DNA of 64,000 bases from NCBI RefSeq assembly GCF_002752655.1, contig NZ_CP023738.1, positions 62,001 to 126,000 of the forward strand, read 5' to 3'. A program made the position numbers and the translations under genes. The DNA is from Methylosinus trichosporium OB3b. Lineage in GTDB: Bacteria > Pseudomonadota > Alphaproteobacteria > Rhizobiales > Beijerinckiaceae. Below are positions 33,487 to 42,739 of the stretch, one piece after another (positions within the stretch are counted from its first letter, which is position 1; each line of letters opens with the position of its first letter). The notes beneath the pieces are model-generated. The model was not told the origin of the DNA. It saw only the letters and a program-made list of their open reading frames with translations, and made no database searches.

Positions 33487-34256
33487 GCGGCTTCGAGACG
33501 TTGCGCGTCACGCGCAGGGAGCCGGCGCTCGAAGTGGCGCTGAACCGTCCGGCGCGCGCCAATGCGCTCACCAGAGAGATGATCGCCGAGCTGCACCGCG
33601 CGCTCGATGCGGCCGAGGCCGATCCGGCGATCCGCGTCGTCTTTCTCTCGGGCGAGGGAGCCGCCTTCTGCGCGGGAATGGATTTCGTCGAGGCGGCGTC
33701 CTGCGGCGGCGACGAAGCGAGCCTGAAGCAGACGGTCGACTCCTTTTATTCCTTGCTCGAGCGCTTCACCGCCTGCTCCGTGCTGATCTGCGCCTCCATC
33801 ACGGGCCGCGTCACCGCCGGCGGCGTCGGGCTGATCGCGGCGGCCGATCATGCGGTCGCGGCGCCCGGCGCGACGTTCCAATTGTCCGAAGTGGCGTTCG
33901 GCCTGCTGCCGGCGACGATCGCCCCTTTCATCATCCGCCGCTGCGGCCTGCATCCGACCTATCGCCTGGCCCTCGGGGCCGAGCGCATCGACGCCGCTCG
34001 GGCGCTGTCGCTCGGCCTCGTCGACGAGATCGCCGAAGCGCCGACGGAGGCGTTGCGCCGCTTTCTGATCCGCGCCGCGCGCGTCGATCCCGATTGCGTG
34101 TCGGCGCTGAAGGGCCTGTTTCGCGAATTGTGGATCGTGAATGAGGAGACGCGCCGCGTCACCGCGGAGGCGATCAGCCGGCAAATCCTGCGGCCGCAGA
34201 CGCAAGAGGCGATCCGCGGCTTTCTCGGCCAATCGAGTCCGCCATGGAAGAAATAG
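33483..34256 (+). CDS. Enoyl-CoA hydratase family, ECH1 (dehydratase of beta-branching)
   Basis: 257-residue crotonase; ATG overlaps the previous stop. Oxyanion segments GEGAAFCAGMDF and SITGRVTAGGVGL are visible. In these cassettes ECH1 dehydrates the HMG-like intermediate to a glutaconyl thioester. First-of-two position and the neighbours support ECH1. A dehydratase role rather than isomerase is inferred from context. Confidence 0.9.
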   Translation: MSGFETLRVTRREPALEVALNRPARANALTREMIAELHRALDAAEADPAIRVVFLSGEGAAFCAGMDFVEAASCGGDEASLKQTVDSFYSLLERFTACSVLICASITGRVTAGGVGLIAAADHAVAAPGATFQLSEVAFGLLPATIAPFIIRRCGLHPTYRLALGAERIDAARALSLGLVDEIAEAPTEALRRFLIRAARVDPDCVSALKGLFRELWIVNEETRRVTAEAISRQILRPQTQEAIRGFLGQSSPPWKK

Positions 34257-34990
34257 TGCGCCTGCGCAAGCATGGCGCGTCGATCGCCGTGATCGAGATG
34301 GCGGATCGCGCCGGACGCAACACTTTCACGCCCGCGCTCGTCGGCGGGCTCGGCGTGGCGCTGCAGCGCATCGACGCCGACGCCGATGTGAAGGTGGTGG
34401 TGATCCACGGCTTCGACGCGATCTTCTGCGCCGGGGGAACGCTCGAGGAGCTGCTCACCCTCGCCGAGCACAAGACGACATTCGACGCGCATGAATTCTA
34501 TCGCGCGCTGCTCGACTGCAAATGGCCGGTGGTGGCGGCGATGCAGGGACATGCGCTCGGCGGCGGCCTCGTCTTCGGCCTCTACGCCGATCTCGTGGTG
34601 CTGTCGCAGGAATCGATCTATGCGGCCAATTTCATGAAATACGGCTTCACGCCGGGCATGGGGGCGACGCTCGTACTGCCCATGAAGCTCGGCGCCGGCC
34701 TCGCGGCCGAGATGATGTTCTCGGCAAAGGGTTTTCATGGCGGCGCGCTGCGCGAGCGCGGCGTCGGCTTTCCGATCACGCCGCGGGCCGAGACCATTCC
34801 CGCCGCCTTGAAGCTCGCGGAGGAGCTGGCCGAGAAGCCGGCGGGCGCGCTGCGCATGTTGAAGCAGGCGCTCAATCGCCCGCTCATCGCCGCTCTGCCC
34901 GAGGCCGTCGCACAGGAGAAGGCGATGCATGAGGCGAGCTTCGCCGAGCCCGATATTGCGGCGCGCATCGCCAGCCGGTTCGGGCGGTAG
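34244..34990 (+). CDS. Enoyl-CoA hydratase family, ECH2 (decarboxylase of beta-branching)
   Basis: 248-residue crotonase overlapping ECH1 by 13 bases. Motifs HGFDAIFCAGGTLEE and MQGHALGGGLVFGLYADL form the oxyanion hole and active-site floor. ECH2 enzymes decarboxylate the glutaconyl thioester to leave a methyl (or exomethylene) branch. It is the last gene of the long PKS transcription unit; no clear intrinsic terminator follows. Confidence 0.9.
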   Translation: MEEIVRLRKHGASIAVIEMADRAGRNTFTPALVGGLGVALQRIDADADVKVVVIHGFDAIFCAGGTLEELLTLAEHKTTFDAHEFYRALLDCKWPVVAAMQGHALGGGLVFGLYADLVVLSQESIYAANFMKYGFTPGMGATLVLPMKLGAGLAAEMMFSAKGFHGGALRERGVGFPITPRAETIPAALKLAEELAEKPAGALRMLKQALNRPLIAALPEAVAQEKAMHEASFAEPDIAARIASRFGR

Positions 34991-35109
34991 GGGAATGACA
35001 GCTCCCTTATCCGCCGAGCCGGCCTTCGCCGCCCAGGTTTGGCTATGAGACCGTGCACGCCGAACTGGGGCGCTCGTTTTGCGGGTTGAAATGTCTTCGA
35101 CACTGCATC

Positions 35110-35131
35110 AAACTAGTCCGCTGACCAGTTT
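35110..35131. promoter_or_regulatory. Palindromic operator candidate upstream of a toxin-antitoxin pair
   Basis: AAACTAGT-CCGCTG-ACCAGTTT, an imperfect palindrome 12 bases before the antitoxin ATG. The position fits autoregulation by an antitoxin, as is usual for type II pairs. Confidence 0.55.
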
Positions 35132-35143
35132 GGGAGCGCCGCC

Positions 35144-35398
35144 ATGAAATCCTGGCCCGTGCAGGAAGCCAAAGCCCGCTTTTCCGAGCTCTTGAACGCC
35201 TGCGAGCGGGAGGGGCCGCAAATCGTCACACGGCGCGGCGCGGAAACCGCCGTGCTCCTTCCGGTCGACGAATGGCGCCGGTTGACCGCCTCCCGGCCCA
35301 GTCTCAAAGCTCTCCTGCTCGCGCCGCAAGCGCGTAGCGACGACCTGCCGCTCCCGAAACGGGGGAAAGGAAAACATCGGACGTCGCCGGATTTCTGA
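35144..35398 (+). CDS. Phd/YefM-family antitoxin
   Basis: 84 residues. The N-terminal fold (WPVQEAKARFSELLN... IVTRRGAETAVLLPVDEW) is the DNA-binding half of Phd/YefM antitoxins; the basic C-terminal tail would bind the toxin. GGGAGCGCC precedes ATG. Three bases separate it from the PIN toxin gene. Confidence 0.9.
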   Translation: MKSWPVQEAKARFSELLNACEREGPQIVTRRGAETAVLLPVDEWRRLTASRPSLKALLLAPQARSDDLPLPKRGKGKHRTSPDF

Positions 35399-35401
35399 TC
35401 G

Positions 35402-35818
35402 ATGTATCTTCTCGACACCAATGTCGTCTCGGAGCTGCGGCGGGCCAAGCCCCACGGCGCGGTCCTCTCTTGGCTCCAATCCGTCCCCGATTCCAGCTTG
35501 CGCCTCTCCGCTCTCACGCTCGGCGAAATCCAGGCGGGCGTCGAGAAGCTGCGCTCACGCAATCGCGAAAAAGCCGAGGAGATCGAAAATTGGGCGGATC
35601 AGATCGAGCAGACATTCGCGGTCGTCCCCGTCGACGCCAGGATTTTCCGCCTTCACGCCCGCTGGATGCACGCCCGGCCGGATCACTGCTATGAAGACGC
35701 GTTGATCGCCGCCACGGCGAAAATCCACGACCTCGTCGTCGTCACCCGAAACGCCAAGGATTTCGCCTGCTACGACATTGCCTTGCTCGATCCCTTCACC
35801 TTCTCGGGCGGAAAATGA
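35402..35818 (+). CDS. PIN-domain toxin (VapC/FitB type)
   Basis: 138 residues. Acidic PIN residues are seen in LLDTNVVSE (Asp5), LTLGEIQAG (Glu), YEDALIAA and TRNAKDF. The predicted activity is Mg-dependent RNA cleavage blocked by the upstream antitoxin. The pair sits between two parts of the PKS cluster and could stabilise it; that role is inferred. Confidence 0.92.
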   Translation: MYLLDTNVVSELRRAKPHGAVLSWLQSVPDSSLRLSALTLGEIQAGVEKLRSRNREKAEEIENWADQIEQTFAVVPVDARIFRLHARWMHARPDHCYEDALIAATAKIHDLVVVTRNAKDFACYDIALLDPFTFSGGK

Positions 35819-35858
35819 ATCCCTCGTCCGACCTGGTCGAGCGCGATTCCTCTCACTG

Positions 35859-37193
35859 TCAGCGCGGCCCGTCATAGCGCAGGCGCACGCCGGTCGCGGG
35901 AGTCATCATGCCGCCCATGCGGCGCGGCTTCATCTCGCCGTCGTCGAGCAGAGTGAAGCGCGCGCGCGTCAACAGAGCCGCCAGCACGATCTTCAACTCG
36001 AACACCGCGTAATGCGAGCCCGGGCACATGCGCTCGCCGCCGCCGAATGGCATATATTCATGGGTCGCGAAGCGCCGCTCGAGGAAGCGCTCCGGCCGGA
36101 AGCTCTCGGCGTCGGGATAGAGATCGGGCTCATAATGCAGCACCGCCGATGTGGCGGCGATATTGGTTCCGGCCGGCAGCTCATAGCCGCCGAGCTCCAT
36201 CGGCTGCGCCAGCACGCGGTTGATGTCGGTGACGACCGGCCACAGCCGCAACGTCTCCTTCACCACCGCGTCGAGAAAAGGCAGGCGCGTGTAGTCGAGC
36301 GGATCGGCGTCGGGGCCGAGCGGCGCCAGCTCGTCGATGAGCAGCTCGAGGCGGCGCGGCTCGCGATGCAGCCAATAGAGGCCCCAGCACAGCGAGACGA
36401 CAGACGTCTCGTGTCCGGCGATCAGCGCGGTGATCATATTGTCGCGAATGGCGACGTCGCTCATCGGGGCGCCGTCATCATAGCGCGCTGCGATGACGCG
36501 ATCGAGAATGGCGCAATCGCGCGGCGCATCGGCGTTGCGCGCCCGCTCCATCGCCTCTTGCAGCAGCTGCTCGAGACGGCGGCGAGCGATGGCGAAGCGG
36601 CGGAACGGCGGCCAGCGGTCGTCGTCGCAGCCGAGCGCGGCGAGCAGCAGAAAGCTCGGCGCGCCGAACCCCTCGCTGAAGGCCCGCACCGCCTCGCGGA
36701 AATCTTGCAGGCGCTGCGGCGTGTCGGCGCCGAACATGGTGCGCAGGATCACGTCGAGCGCGATGGTGAGAGCGATGTCGCGGACGACGAAGCTCTCTCC
36801 CGGCGCGAGCGGCCGGAAGGCGTCGAGCGCGCAGTCGCGGATCATGCCGCCGAGCGGGCTCAGCGCGTCGCCCTGAAAATGCGGAACGAGCAGGCGGCGG
36901 TCGCGGCGCAATTCGCGTCCCGCGAGCCGCGTCGTGCCGGATGTGCCGAGCACGCGCGCCGGGCCGGGCTCGAAATTGACGCCATATTGATCGACGGGGG
37001 CGTTGATGATCTGCCGCACCAGCTCCGGCCGCCCGGTGACGACGCAGAGGCGCGCCGTGCGCACGGTGAAGAGGCTCCCATAGCGCCGCGCGACGCTGCG
37101 CAGCATCCGATACGGGTCGCGCAGATAGGAGACGGTTTGCAGCAGGCGCAGCGGCGGTCCGGGCGGCAGCCCTCTGATCGGCGTATCCGGCAT
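35859..37193 (-). CDS. Cytochrome P450
   Basis: 444 residues starting at ATG 37193 (MPDTPIRGLPPGPP). Signatures: I-helix AGHETS, ExxR in KETLRLWP, and heme Cys in FGGGERMCPGS. There is no membrane anchor, so a soluble bacterial enzyme needing a separate redox partner is expected; none is encoded nearby. It is divergent from the methyltransferase at 37284. It is a likely oxidative tailoring enzyme for the polyketide, by location only; substrate unknown. Confidence 0.95.
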   Translation of the reverse strand: MPDTPIRGLPPGPPLRLLQTVSYLRDPYRMLRSVARRYGSLFTVRTARLCVVTGRPELVRQIINAPVDQYGVNFEPGPARVLGTSGTTRLAGRELRRDRRLLVPHFQGDALSPLGGMIRDCALDAFRPLAPGESFVVRDIALTIALDVILRTMFGADTPQRLQDFREAVRAFSEGFGAPSFLLLAALGCDDDRWPPFRRFAIARRRLEQLLQEAMERARNADAPRDCAILDRVIAARYDDGAPMSDVAIRDNMITALIAGHETSVVSLCWGLYWLHREPRRLELLIDELAPLGPDADPLDYTRLPFLDAVVKETLRLWPVVTDINRVLAQPMELGGYELPAGTNIAATSAVLHYEPDLYPDAESFRPERFLERRFATHEYMPFGGGERMCPGSHYAVFELKIVLAALLTRARFTLLDDGEMKPRRMGGMMTPATGVRLRYDGPR

Positions 37194-37283
37194 GAGGTGA
37201 TCTTTTCGGTGGAATGGCGTGAGCGTGTCATTATAGGGAAGAGCCGGCGCGAAGAGAATCGCCGCGCGTCGAAGGAGGCAGGC
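37194..37283. promoter_or_regulatory. Divergent intergenic region, P450 / methyltransferase
   Basis: 90 bases between two divergent starts, so it must hold both leaders and probably both promoters. GAAGGAGG ends 5 bases before ATG 37284. No confident -35/-10 pair was picked out. Confidence 0.4.
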
Positions 37284-38162
37284 ATGACGATGATGCGTGA
37301 CGAGCCGGCGCGGCCCATGAGCGCCTTCGGTCTGCTGGCGCGGCTCATCGCGGCGAAGCGCCGAGACCGCGCCGATCTCTGCTACGAGTTCATGGGCACG
37401 CGCAATTGCCCGGCCGAGGATTGCACCTATTTGAACCTCGGCTTCTGGCGCGACACCGACGATTATCGCACCGCCGCGGAGGCATTGGTCGACGTCCTCG
37501 GCGACGCCGCCGGCATTGCGGCGGGCCATGTGGTCGTGGACGCCGGCTGCGGTTTCGGCGATCAGGACCTTCGCCTCGCGACGACGCGCGATCCGGCGCG
37601 CATCCATGCGATGAATGTCACGCAGGTTCAGCTCGATCACGCGCGCGCGCGCAACGCCGATCCGCGCATCGATTATGTGAAGGGCTCGGCGACGGCGATG
37701 CCCTTCGGCGATGGCGCGATCGACAAGGTCGTGTCGCTCGAGGCGGCCTTTCATTTCGACACACGCGCCGATTTCCTGCGCGAATCTTTTCGCGTGCTGC
37801 GGCCGGGCGGACGGCTCGCGGTCATCGATCTCGTGCCGCTCGAGCGAAACGGCAGAGTCGAGACGGGCGGGCTGCGCGGCCGGATGGAGCGCTGGGCCTC
37901 GCAGACGCCGGAGGCCAATGTCTATGGCATGACCGGCTATCGGGCGCTGCTCGAGCGAATCGGCTTCGTCGATTGCGAGCTGCGGTCGATCGCCGAGCAT
38001 GTCGTGCCCGGCTATCTCGCCTTCATGCGCAAGCTGCTCGCAGATCCGATCGCGTCGGCGCGGCTGCATCCGCTGATCCGGCAGGGGATGCAGCGCGCGG
38101 GAAACCCGTTCGAGAAGTCGGACTATATATTGGTCGCCGCGACGAAGCCGTCGCTGGGGTGA
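37284..38162 (+). CDS. SAM-dependent methyltransferase (class I)
   Basis: 292 residues with a strong GAAGGAGG site. Motif I VVDAGCGFGDQDL, then SATAMPFGDGAID (motif II region) and LRPGGRLAVIDL (motif III), as in UbiE/O-methyltransferase relatives. The N-terminal CYEFMGTRNCP...YLNLGFW is typical of small-molecule methyltransferases of biosynthetic clusters. It could O-methylate the polyketide, alone or after P450 hydroxylation; this is inference from the divergent pairing. Confidence 0.88.
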   Translation: MTMMRDEPARPMSAFGLLARLIAAKRRDRADLCYEFMGTRNCPAEDCTYLNLGFWRDTDDYRTAAEALVDVLGDAAGIAAGHVVVDAGCGFGDQDLRLATTRDPARIHAMNVTQVQLDHARARNADPRIDYVKGSATAMPFGDGAIDKVVSLEAAFHFDTRADFLRESFRVLRPGGRLAVIDLVPLERNGRVETGGLRGRMERWASQTPEANVYGMTGYRALLERIGFVDCELRSIAEHVVPGYLAFMRKLLADPIASARLHPLIRQGMQRAGNPFEKSDYILVAATKPSLG

Positions 38163-38183
38163 CGGAGCCTCTCCGCTCGCGTC

Positions 38184-38263
38184 GTCATTGCGAGGAGCGA
38201 AGCGACGAAGCAATCCAGGGGCCGCCCCACGGCTCTGGATTGCTTCGCGTTGCTCGCAATGAC
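38184..38263. repeat. REP-like palindrome between convergent genes (family E)
   Basis: 80 bp with arms GTCATTGCGAGGAGCGAAGC.../...GCTTCGCGTTGCTCGCAATGAC. It lies between the 3' ends of the methyltransferase and pfaD-like genes and could act as a two-way transcription stop. A related outer arm is at 45454. Confidence 0.8.
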
Positions 38264-38282
38264 GGCCCCGGCGTTCGTCGGT

Positions 38283-39659
38283 TCACATCGTCATCGCGAC
38301 GAGACGCGTGCGAAAGATGTCGCCCGCCTCGCGCATGAGGCGTTCGGCCAAAATATCGACATGGCGGGCGCGCCAGTCCTCGTGATCGGTTCCGCGCAGC
38401 CAACGATTGGCGGCGCCCATGGCGGGGCCGCAGTGGATTTGAAAATTGGCGCGTTCTTCCACGCGCCCCTCGATCGCCGAGCGATTCGAGTGAATGAAAT
38501 ACCAGCGGAACACCATCGCCATTTTCTTGCGCGGATCGGCCTCGGCCTCGGCGAGCTCGCGCGGGGCGACGCGCGCATAATGGCGCGCGGTCTCGTCCCA
38601 CACCGCCGCGACGCTGCGGCCGAAATTGCGCCGCTCGATCTCGGCGAGGGTTTCGGGCGCCAGCGCATCGAGGCTGCGGTGCGTGCGGTAGAGCTCATAC
38701 AGCCGATTGGCGCGGCCGGGAAACAGCGTCCCGCGCTTCAGCACTTGCACCTTGGCGCCGATCTCGAACATGTCGCCGGCCGGGGCGATGTCGAAATCGG
38801 CGAGGTCGGCCGCGGCGAGCATGTCCTTGGCGGCGTCCGAGGTTCCGGCCTCGGGCGTGCATTGATTGATCGAGCCGGTCATGACGAAATCGGCGCCGAG
38901 CATGAAGCTCGCGGCGATCGCGTCCGGCGCGCCTATGCCGCCGGCCGCGCCGATGCGAATGCGCTGGCGCAGATTATTGCGCGCGGCTTCCTCGTCGCGC
39001 AGCGCGCGGAAATGGGGAACGAGGGTGAGCGCCACGCGGCGATCGGTGTGGCCGCCGGAATCGGCTTCGGCGCAAATGTCGTCCGCGAGCGGGACGAGGG
39101 GCGCGAGCCGCGCCTGTGCTTCTGTGACGGCGCCGGAGGCGCGCAGCGCGGCGACCATTTGCATGTCGGGCGGAGCGAGGAACTGACGCGCGACCTCCGG
39201 GCGCGACAGCTTGGCGAGGATTCGGTTGCGGATACGCGGAGACCCGTCGAGGCCGCTTTCGAGGCCGGCGAGCCGATAGCGCACGAGCGCCGGCGTCACG
39301 CGGATGAAGGCCGACGCCTCGATGGTTCGGACCTCTTCGGCGATCAGTAGGTCGGCCAGCGCCTCTTCTTGTCCTGGGATAATCTGATTGTGCAGGAAAT
39401 TGACGCCGAATGGCGCGTCCGGCCCGACGGCGGAGCGTATGGCGGAGATCGCTGCCGCGATGCGCTCCAAGGTCAGGCCGCCAGCGCCGAAGAAGCTCAG
39501 AATGCGCGCGCGCGCGAGCGTCGTCACGAAACGCTCGGAGGCGATTCCCTTGCCCATCGCCCCGGCGACATAGGCCAATCGAACGCGGTGATCGGCGCGA
39601 AACGCGGCGTCGCCGAGCCCAATTTCAGGCGACTCGCCCAGCGGAGCGGAATGGATCAC
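38283..39659 (-). CDS. PfaD-family trans-acting enoylreductase
   Basis: 458 residues from GTG 39659, an FMN-dependent TIM-barrel protein of the nitronate monooxygenase/PfaD group. Seen: LAYVAGAMGKGIAS, FGVNFLHN, ADDICAEADSGGHTD, and GAAGGIGAPDAIAASFMLGA (phosphate/FMN loop), with the C-terminal PfaD extension. In trans-AT systems this protein supplies enoyl reduction in trans. No module in the window carries its own ER domain, so any saturated C-C unit would depend on it or on the SDR at 19328. Confidence 0.92.
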   Translation of the reverse strand: MIHSAPLGESPEIGLGDAAFRADHRVRLAYVAGAMGKGIASERFVTTLARARILSFFGAGGLTLERIAAAISAIRSAVGPDAPFGVNFLHNQIIPGQEEALADLLIAEEVRTIEASAFIRVTPALVRYRLAGLESGLDGSPRIRNRILAKLSRPEVARQFLAPPDMQMVAALRASGAVTEAQARLAPLVPLADDICAEADSGGHTDRRVALTLVPHFRALRDEEAARNNLRQRIRIGAAGGIGAPDAIAASFMLGADFVMTGSINQCTPEAGTSDAAKDMLAAADLADFDIAPAGDMFEIGAKVQVLKRGTLFPGRANRLYELYRTHRSLDALAPETLAEIERRNFGRSVAAVWDETARHYARVAPRELAEAEADPRKKMAMVFRWYFIHSNRSAIEGRVEERANFQIHCGPAMGAANRWLRGTDHEDWRARHVDILAERLMREAGDIFRTRLVAMTM

Positions 39660-39685
39660 TGGAGCCGGCTTGCTTCGAGACGCCG

Positions 39686-39739
39686 GCCTGAACGCTCGCG
39701 GTCCAGGAACCCGCTCGGACCGTGAGCCTTCAGACTCGC
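39686..39739. repeat. Palindromic element, family A, upstream of pfaD-like gene
   Basis: GCCTGAACGCTCGCGGTCC ... GGACCGTGAGCCTTCAGAC. The arms have diverged slightly but match the in-frame copies at 1987 and 23315. The rest of 39740-39868 shows no gene. Confidence 0.7.
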
Positions 39740-39868
39740 TCTTCGCAGGCTTTGAATCGGATGACGCGCGCCGCTTCGATCAGGCGTCGCGCCGCCACGT
39801 CGAGCCGTGTGGACGACCGAAGGCGTTCGGCGATACGGCGCGCTCACGCGACCGGCGCCGGGCCGCTC

Positions 39869-40186
39869 TCAATCCTCGTCGTCGTCTTCATCATCGTCGT
39901 CTTCATCGTCATAGTCGAGCAGATCGCGCAGGCTCGGCTCTTCACGGACGACGACCACGACGGTCTGCGTCGCGCCGGAGCCGATCACTCCCTCTTCGCG
40001 CAGGCCGAGGATCGCATCCTCCACCTTATCCATCAGCTTTCCTTCGCCCTTGCGCAGGCGCTTGACGGCGCGCCGTCCATGCTCGCCGATGTCGATGATG
40101 CACATTTCGGACACCGGGCTCGCCTCCGCCGTCTTGGCGCTCGACCCGTTATCGACCTTCCGCTCCATTGTCGCTGCCGCGGCCAT
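39869..40186 (-). CDS. Small acidic-tailed protein of unknown function
   Basis: 105 residues. GAGGAG lies ~10 bases before ATG 40186. The central part (GRRAVKRLRKGEGKLMDKVEDAI) is basic and helical. A hydrophobic strand TQTVVVVVRE follows, and the protein ends in an almost pure Asp/Glu tail. It resembles a small alphaproteobacterial DUF family (possibly DUF6200); that name is uncertain. The nearby 40331 gene and UbiB kinase run in the same direction. Confidence 0.7.
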   Translation of the reverse strand: MAAAATMERKVDNGSSAKTAEASPVSEMCIIDIGEHGRRAVKRLRKGEGKLMDKVEDAILGLREEGVIGSGATQTVVVVVREEPSLRDLLDYDDEDDDDEDDDED

Positions 40187-40330
40187 TCTCGGCTCTCCTC
40201 GGTGACGCGAGCGGTGGAGTGTCGCAACGGACCTCGGCCGCTTCTACGTAAAGCACTGCCCATTCGCATCGCAGCTTCGCTGCGCAGATCTGCACTTCGA
40301 CCCGCCGGTCCGAACTCTTTCGGCCGGCGC

Positions 40331-40750
40331 TCAATCGTCGAGACGATAGAGCTTCAGGAGCCGCTTCGGCTTCGAGTCCTTGACCGCGCGAAAAACGTTG
40401 CGCGGCATGTCCCGCAGCCAGCCGTCGCGGCGCTTCTCGTTCGATCGCTGATGACGATCGAGATAATTCTCGGCGACGCGCGCCTGCAGCTCGACGAGCG
40501 CGCGAATGCCCCGCTCGGACGGTCGCAGATGGCGGGACTGTTTCTTGGTCTTGCGCTCTTCGCCATAGGCTTCGCGCGAGACCACGCGCCCGGCGCCGTC
40601 GCGCCGAATGACGGTCACGCGCTTGATCGGGAGCTCCTCGTCTTCCGACCGCGAGCTGTAGATCACCTGCTCGCGACTGCCCCGCCCGGCCCCGGCGCCG
40701 GACTTCACGACGGTGATGCGCTTGATGTCGCGGTCCAACTTCAAAGTCAT
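40331..40750 (-). CDS. Uncharacterised basic protein
   Basis: 139 residues with AAGGAGG 9 bases before ATG 40750. Two similar strands (IKRITVVKSG and IKRVTVIRRD) suggest an internal duplication, followed by a Lys/Arg-rich helical half. It may belong to DUF6312; not certain. It is co-oriented with the acidic protein at 39869, 145 bases away. The opposite charges of the two proteins could favour binding to each other, which is speculation. Confidence 0.7.
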   Translation of the reverse strand: MTLKLDRDIKRITVVKSGAGAGRGSREQVIYSSRSEDEELPIKRVTVIRRDGAGRVVSREAYGEERKTKKQSRHLRPSERGIRALVELQARVAENYLDRHQRSNEKRRDGWLRDMPRNVFRAVKDSKPKRLLKLYRLDD

Positions 40751-40864
40751 GGAAACGAGCCTCCTTCGAGCGAAGCAATAGGAACTATAGCCGCCGTAAG
40801 CTCGGCTTTCAACGACAGCGGAGCCGTCTCGCCGATTTTTTTACGAGGCGCTCGCGCGGCGCGC

Positions 40865-42739
40865 TCATTTCCTGCCGTCGGGCTGCTGAATCTCCCGCAT
40901 CACGATGCGGGTGACGAAGAGACCGAGCCCGGCGAGCGCGGTGACGAAGATCGACATCTCGAACGAGAGACGCGGAAGCAGGCTGCTCAATTCATGCAGC
41001 ACCCACACGCGCACGACCTGCGATTCGTCGACCAGATGGTCGACGAAATGCTTGTAGAGCAGCACGATCACAGCCAGGAAGAACAGCGCCGAGAAGATGT
41101 TGGTCACCGTGCCGAGAATGCGGGACGCCTTCGACAGGCTGGCGTTGATGGTGAAGGCGTTCTCGCGCAGCGTCGGGGCCATGAACAGATAATATTCCTC
41201 GGCGCTCGCCGCCATGCCGCCGATGAAGCGGGCGAGGTTCGCCGGCTTCACGCCTTTGCTCAACATTTTCTTGGACGCGGACGCGAAGTGCTTTTGCAGC
41301 ACTGCGATGTAATTCATCTCGACATGCAGATATTCGAGCGAGGCGTCGAGCGTCGACAGCGTTCGCGCGATCTTCAGGAACTCCCATGTCTGCTGCGCGC
41401 CGCGGCGCGACAGGATGCGGCCGATGTCGGCGGCGCCGGTGTTGATGCTGCGCTCCTGAAAGGACAGGCTCTTGATCTTCGACTTGTTGCTCCACAGGCG
41501 CAGGCAGCGGGCGATCTCGCTGCGCAGCTCGTGAATGCCGCGCGACGGCAGCTCCACGCAGAGGCGCAGTTGCAGATCGGCCGCCTTGCCGAAATCCTGC
41601 TCGGCGAGGGCACGCTGCAACCCGCGATAGAGGGTGAGGAACTCCCGGTCCAGCGAGCCGATGCTGCCGAGGTCGATGAGCGCGACGCGGCTGTCGCGCA
41701 GCAGGATGATGTTGCCGGGATGGAGGTCGGCGTGAAAGAAATTGTCCTGAAACAGCTGGCGCATGAAGGAGATGAGCAAGCGCGTGCCGACGCGCTTGCG
41801 ATCGACTCCATTCTCCTCGAGCCAGGCGCGAACCCGCTCGGGATCTTTCTCGCGAACGCGAATGAGATCGCTCATCAGGACGCCGTGGATGCGCTCCAGC
41901 ACGATGACATTGGCGGTCGTGTAGCGGCCATAGACCTTCGGAATCTTGATCTTGCGGCTGTTGATGTTCTTTCTCAGCTGCTTGGCGTTGGCCGCCTCGT
42001 AGCGATAATCGGTCTCCTCGAGGAAGATTTGCTCGAGCTCGGCGACGGCGTCGCGCAGCCGCAGGATGCGCAGGCGCGGCAGCCGGTCGAGACAATTGGC
42101 GAGATAGCGCAGGACGGCGAGGTCGCGCTCGAATTTCTTGCGGATGCCGGGACGCAGCACCTTCACGACCACCTCGCGGCCGTTGCTCAGGCGCGCGGCG
42201 TGGACCTGCGAGAGCGACGCCGCCGCGAAAGGCAGGGGGTCGAACTCGCTGAAGATGTCGTCGACGCTGGCGCCGAGCTCGGTCTCGATGACGCGTCGCG
42301 CCACCTCCGGCGGAAAGCCGATGGCGCGATGCTGCAGATGCGCGAGCTCGTCGCAGAGCGCCGGGGGCAGCACGTCGCGGCGCAGCGACATCAACTGCCC
42401 GACCTTCATCCACAGGCCGCCGAGATGCTCGAACGCTCCTCGGATCTCCTCGCCGCTGCGGCGAGGATCATCCCGGCCTCTCAGCTTCATCCACTTCAAA
42501 CGGAAAAACAGGGAGACGAAAGTCGTCACGACCCGCAGCAGCTCGAAGCGCGGCTCGTCGGCGTCGGCGCGGATCTCGATCGGACGGCGCGGGGCGTCGG
42601 GCTCGAGCGGGGTGGGCGCGTCGTCGCCGCTGCGCCGTGCGCCCGCACCGCCGAGCCGGATGACGCGGCGGATCATCGGCGGCCGCGACGCATCGGCGCC
42701 ATCGGAAGAAGATCGATGCTCAATGGTGACGATATTCAC
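40865..42739 (-). CDS. UbiB/ABC1 (ADCK-like) kinase-family protein
   Basis: 624 residues from GTG 42739, overlapping the PPTase stop (GTGA). Family signatures: KxGQ motif (WMKVGQLMSLRRDVLP), Ala-rich loop (AAASLSQVHAA), VVKVLRPGI (Lys), EETDYRYEAAN, HADLHPGNI and DLGSIG. Two C-terminal membrane segments (FSALFFLAVIVLLYKHF and FVTALAGLGLFVT) anchor it. UbiB proteins support quinone biosynthesis and lipid handling. Coupling to a PPTase gene within a PKS cluster is unusual, and a role in the cluster is unproven. Confidence 0.9.
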   Translation of the reverse strand: MNIVTIEHRSSSDGADASRPPMIRRVIRLGGAGARRSGDDAPTPLEPDAPRRPIEIRADADEPRFELLRVVTTFVSLFFRLKWMKLRGRDDPRRSGEEIRGAFEHLGGLWMKVGQLMSLRRDVLPPALCDELAHLQHRAIGFPPEVARRVIETELGASVDDIFSEFDPLPFAAASLSQVHAARLSNGREVVVKVLRPGIRKKFERDLAVLRYLANCLDRLPRLRILRLRDAVAELEQIFLEETDYRYEAANAKQLRKNINSRKIKIPKVYGRYTTANVIVLERIHGVLMSDLIRVREKDPERVRAWLEENGVDRKRVGTRLLISFMRQLFQDNFFHADLHPGNIILLRDSRVALIDLGSIGSLDREFLTLYRGLQRALAEQDFGKAADLQLRLCVELPSRGIHELRSEIARCLRLWSNKSKIKSLSFQERSINTGAADIGRILSRRGAQQTWEFLKIARTLSTLDASLEYLHVEMNYIAVLQKHFASASKKMLSKGVKPANLARFIGGMAASAEEYYLFMAPTLRENAFTINASLSKASRILGTVTNIFSALFFLAVIVLLYKHFVDHLVDESQVVRVWVLHELSSLLPRLSFEMSIFVTALAGLGLFVTRIVMREIQQPDGRK

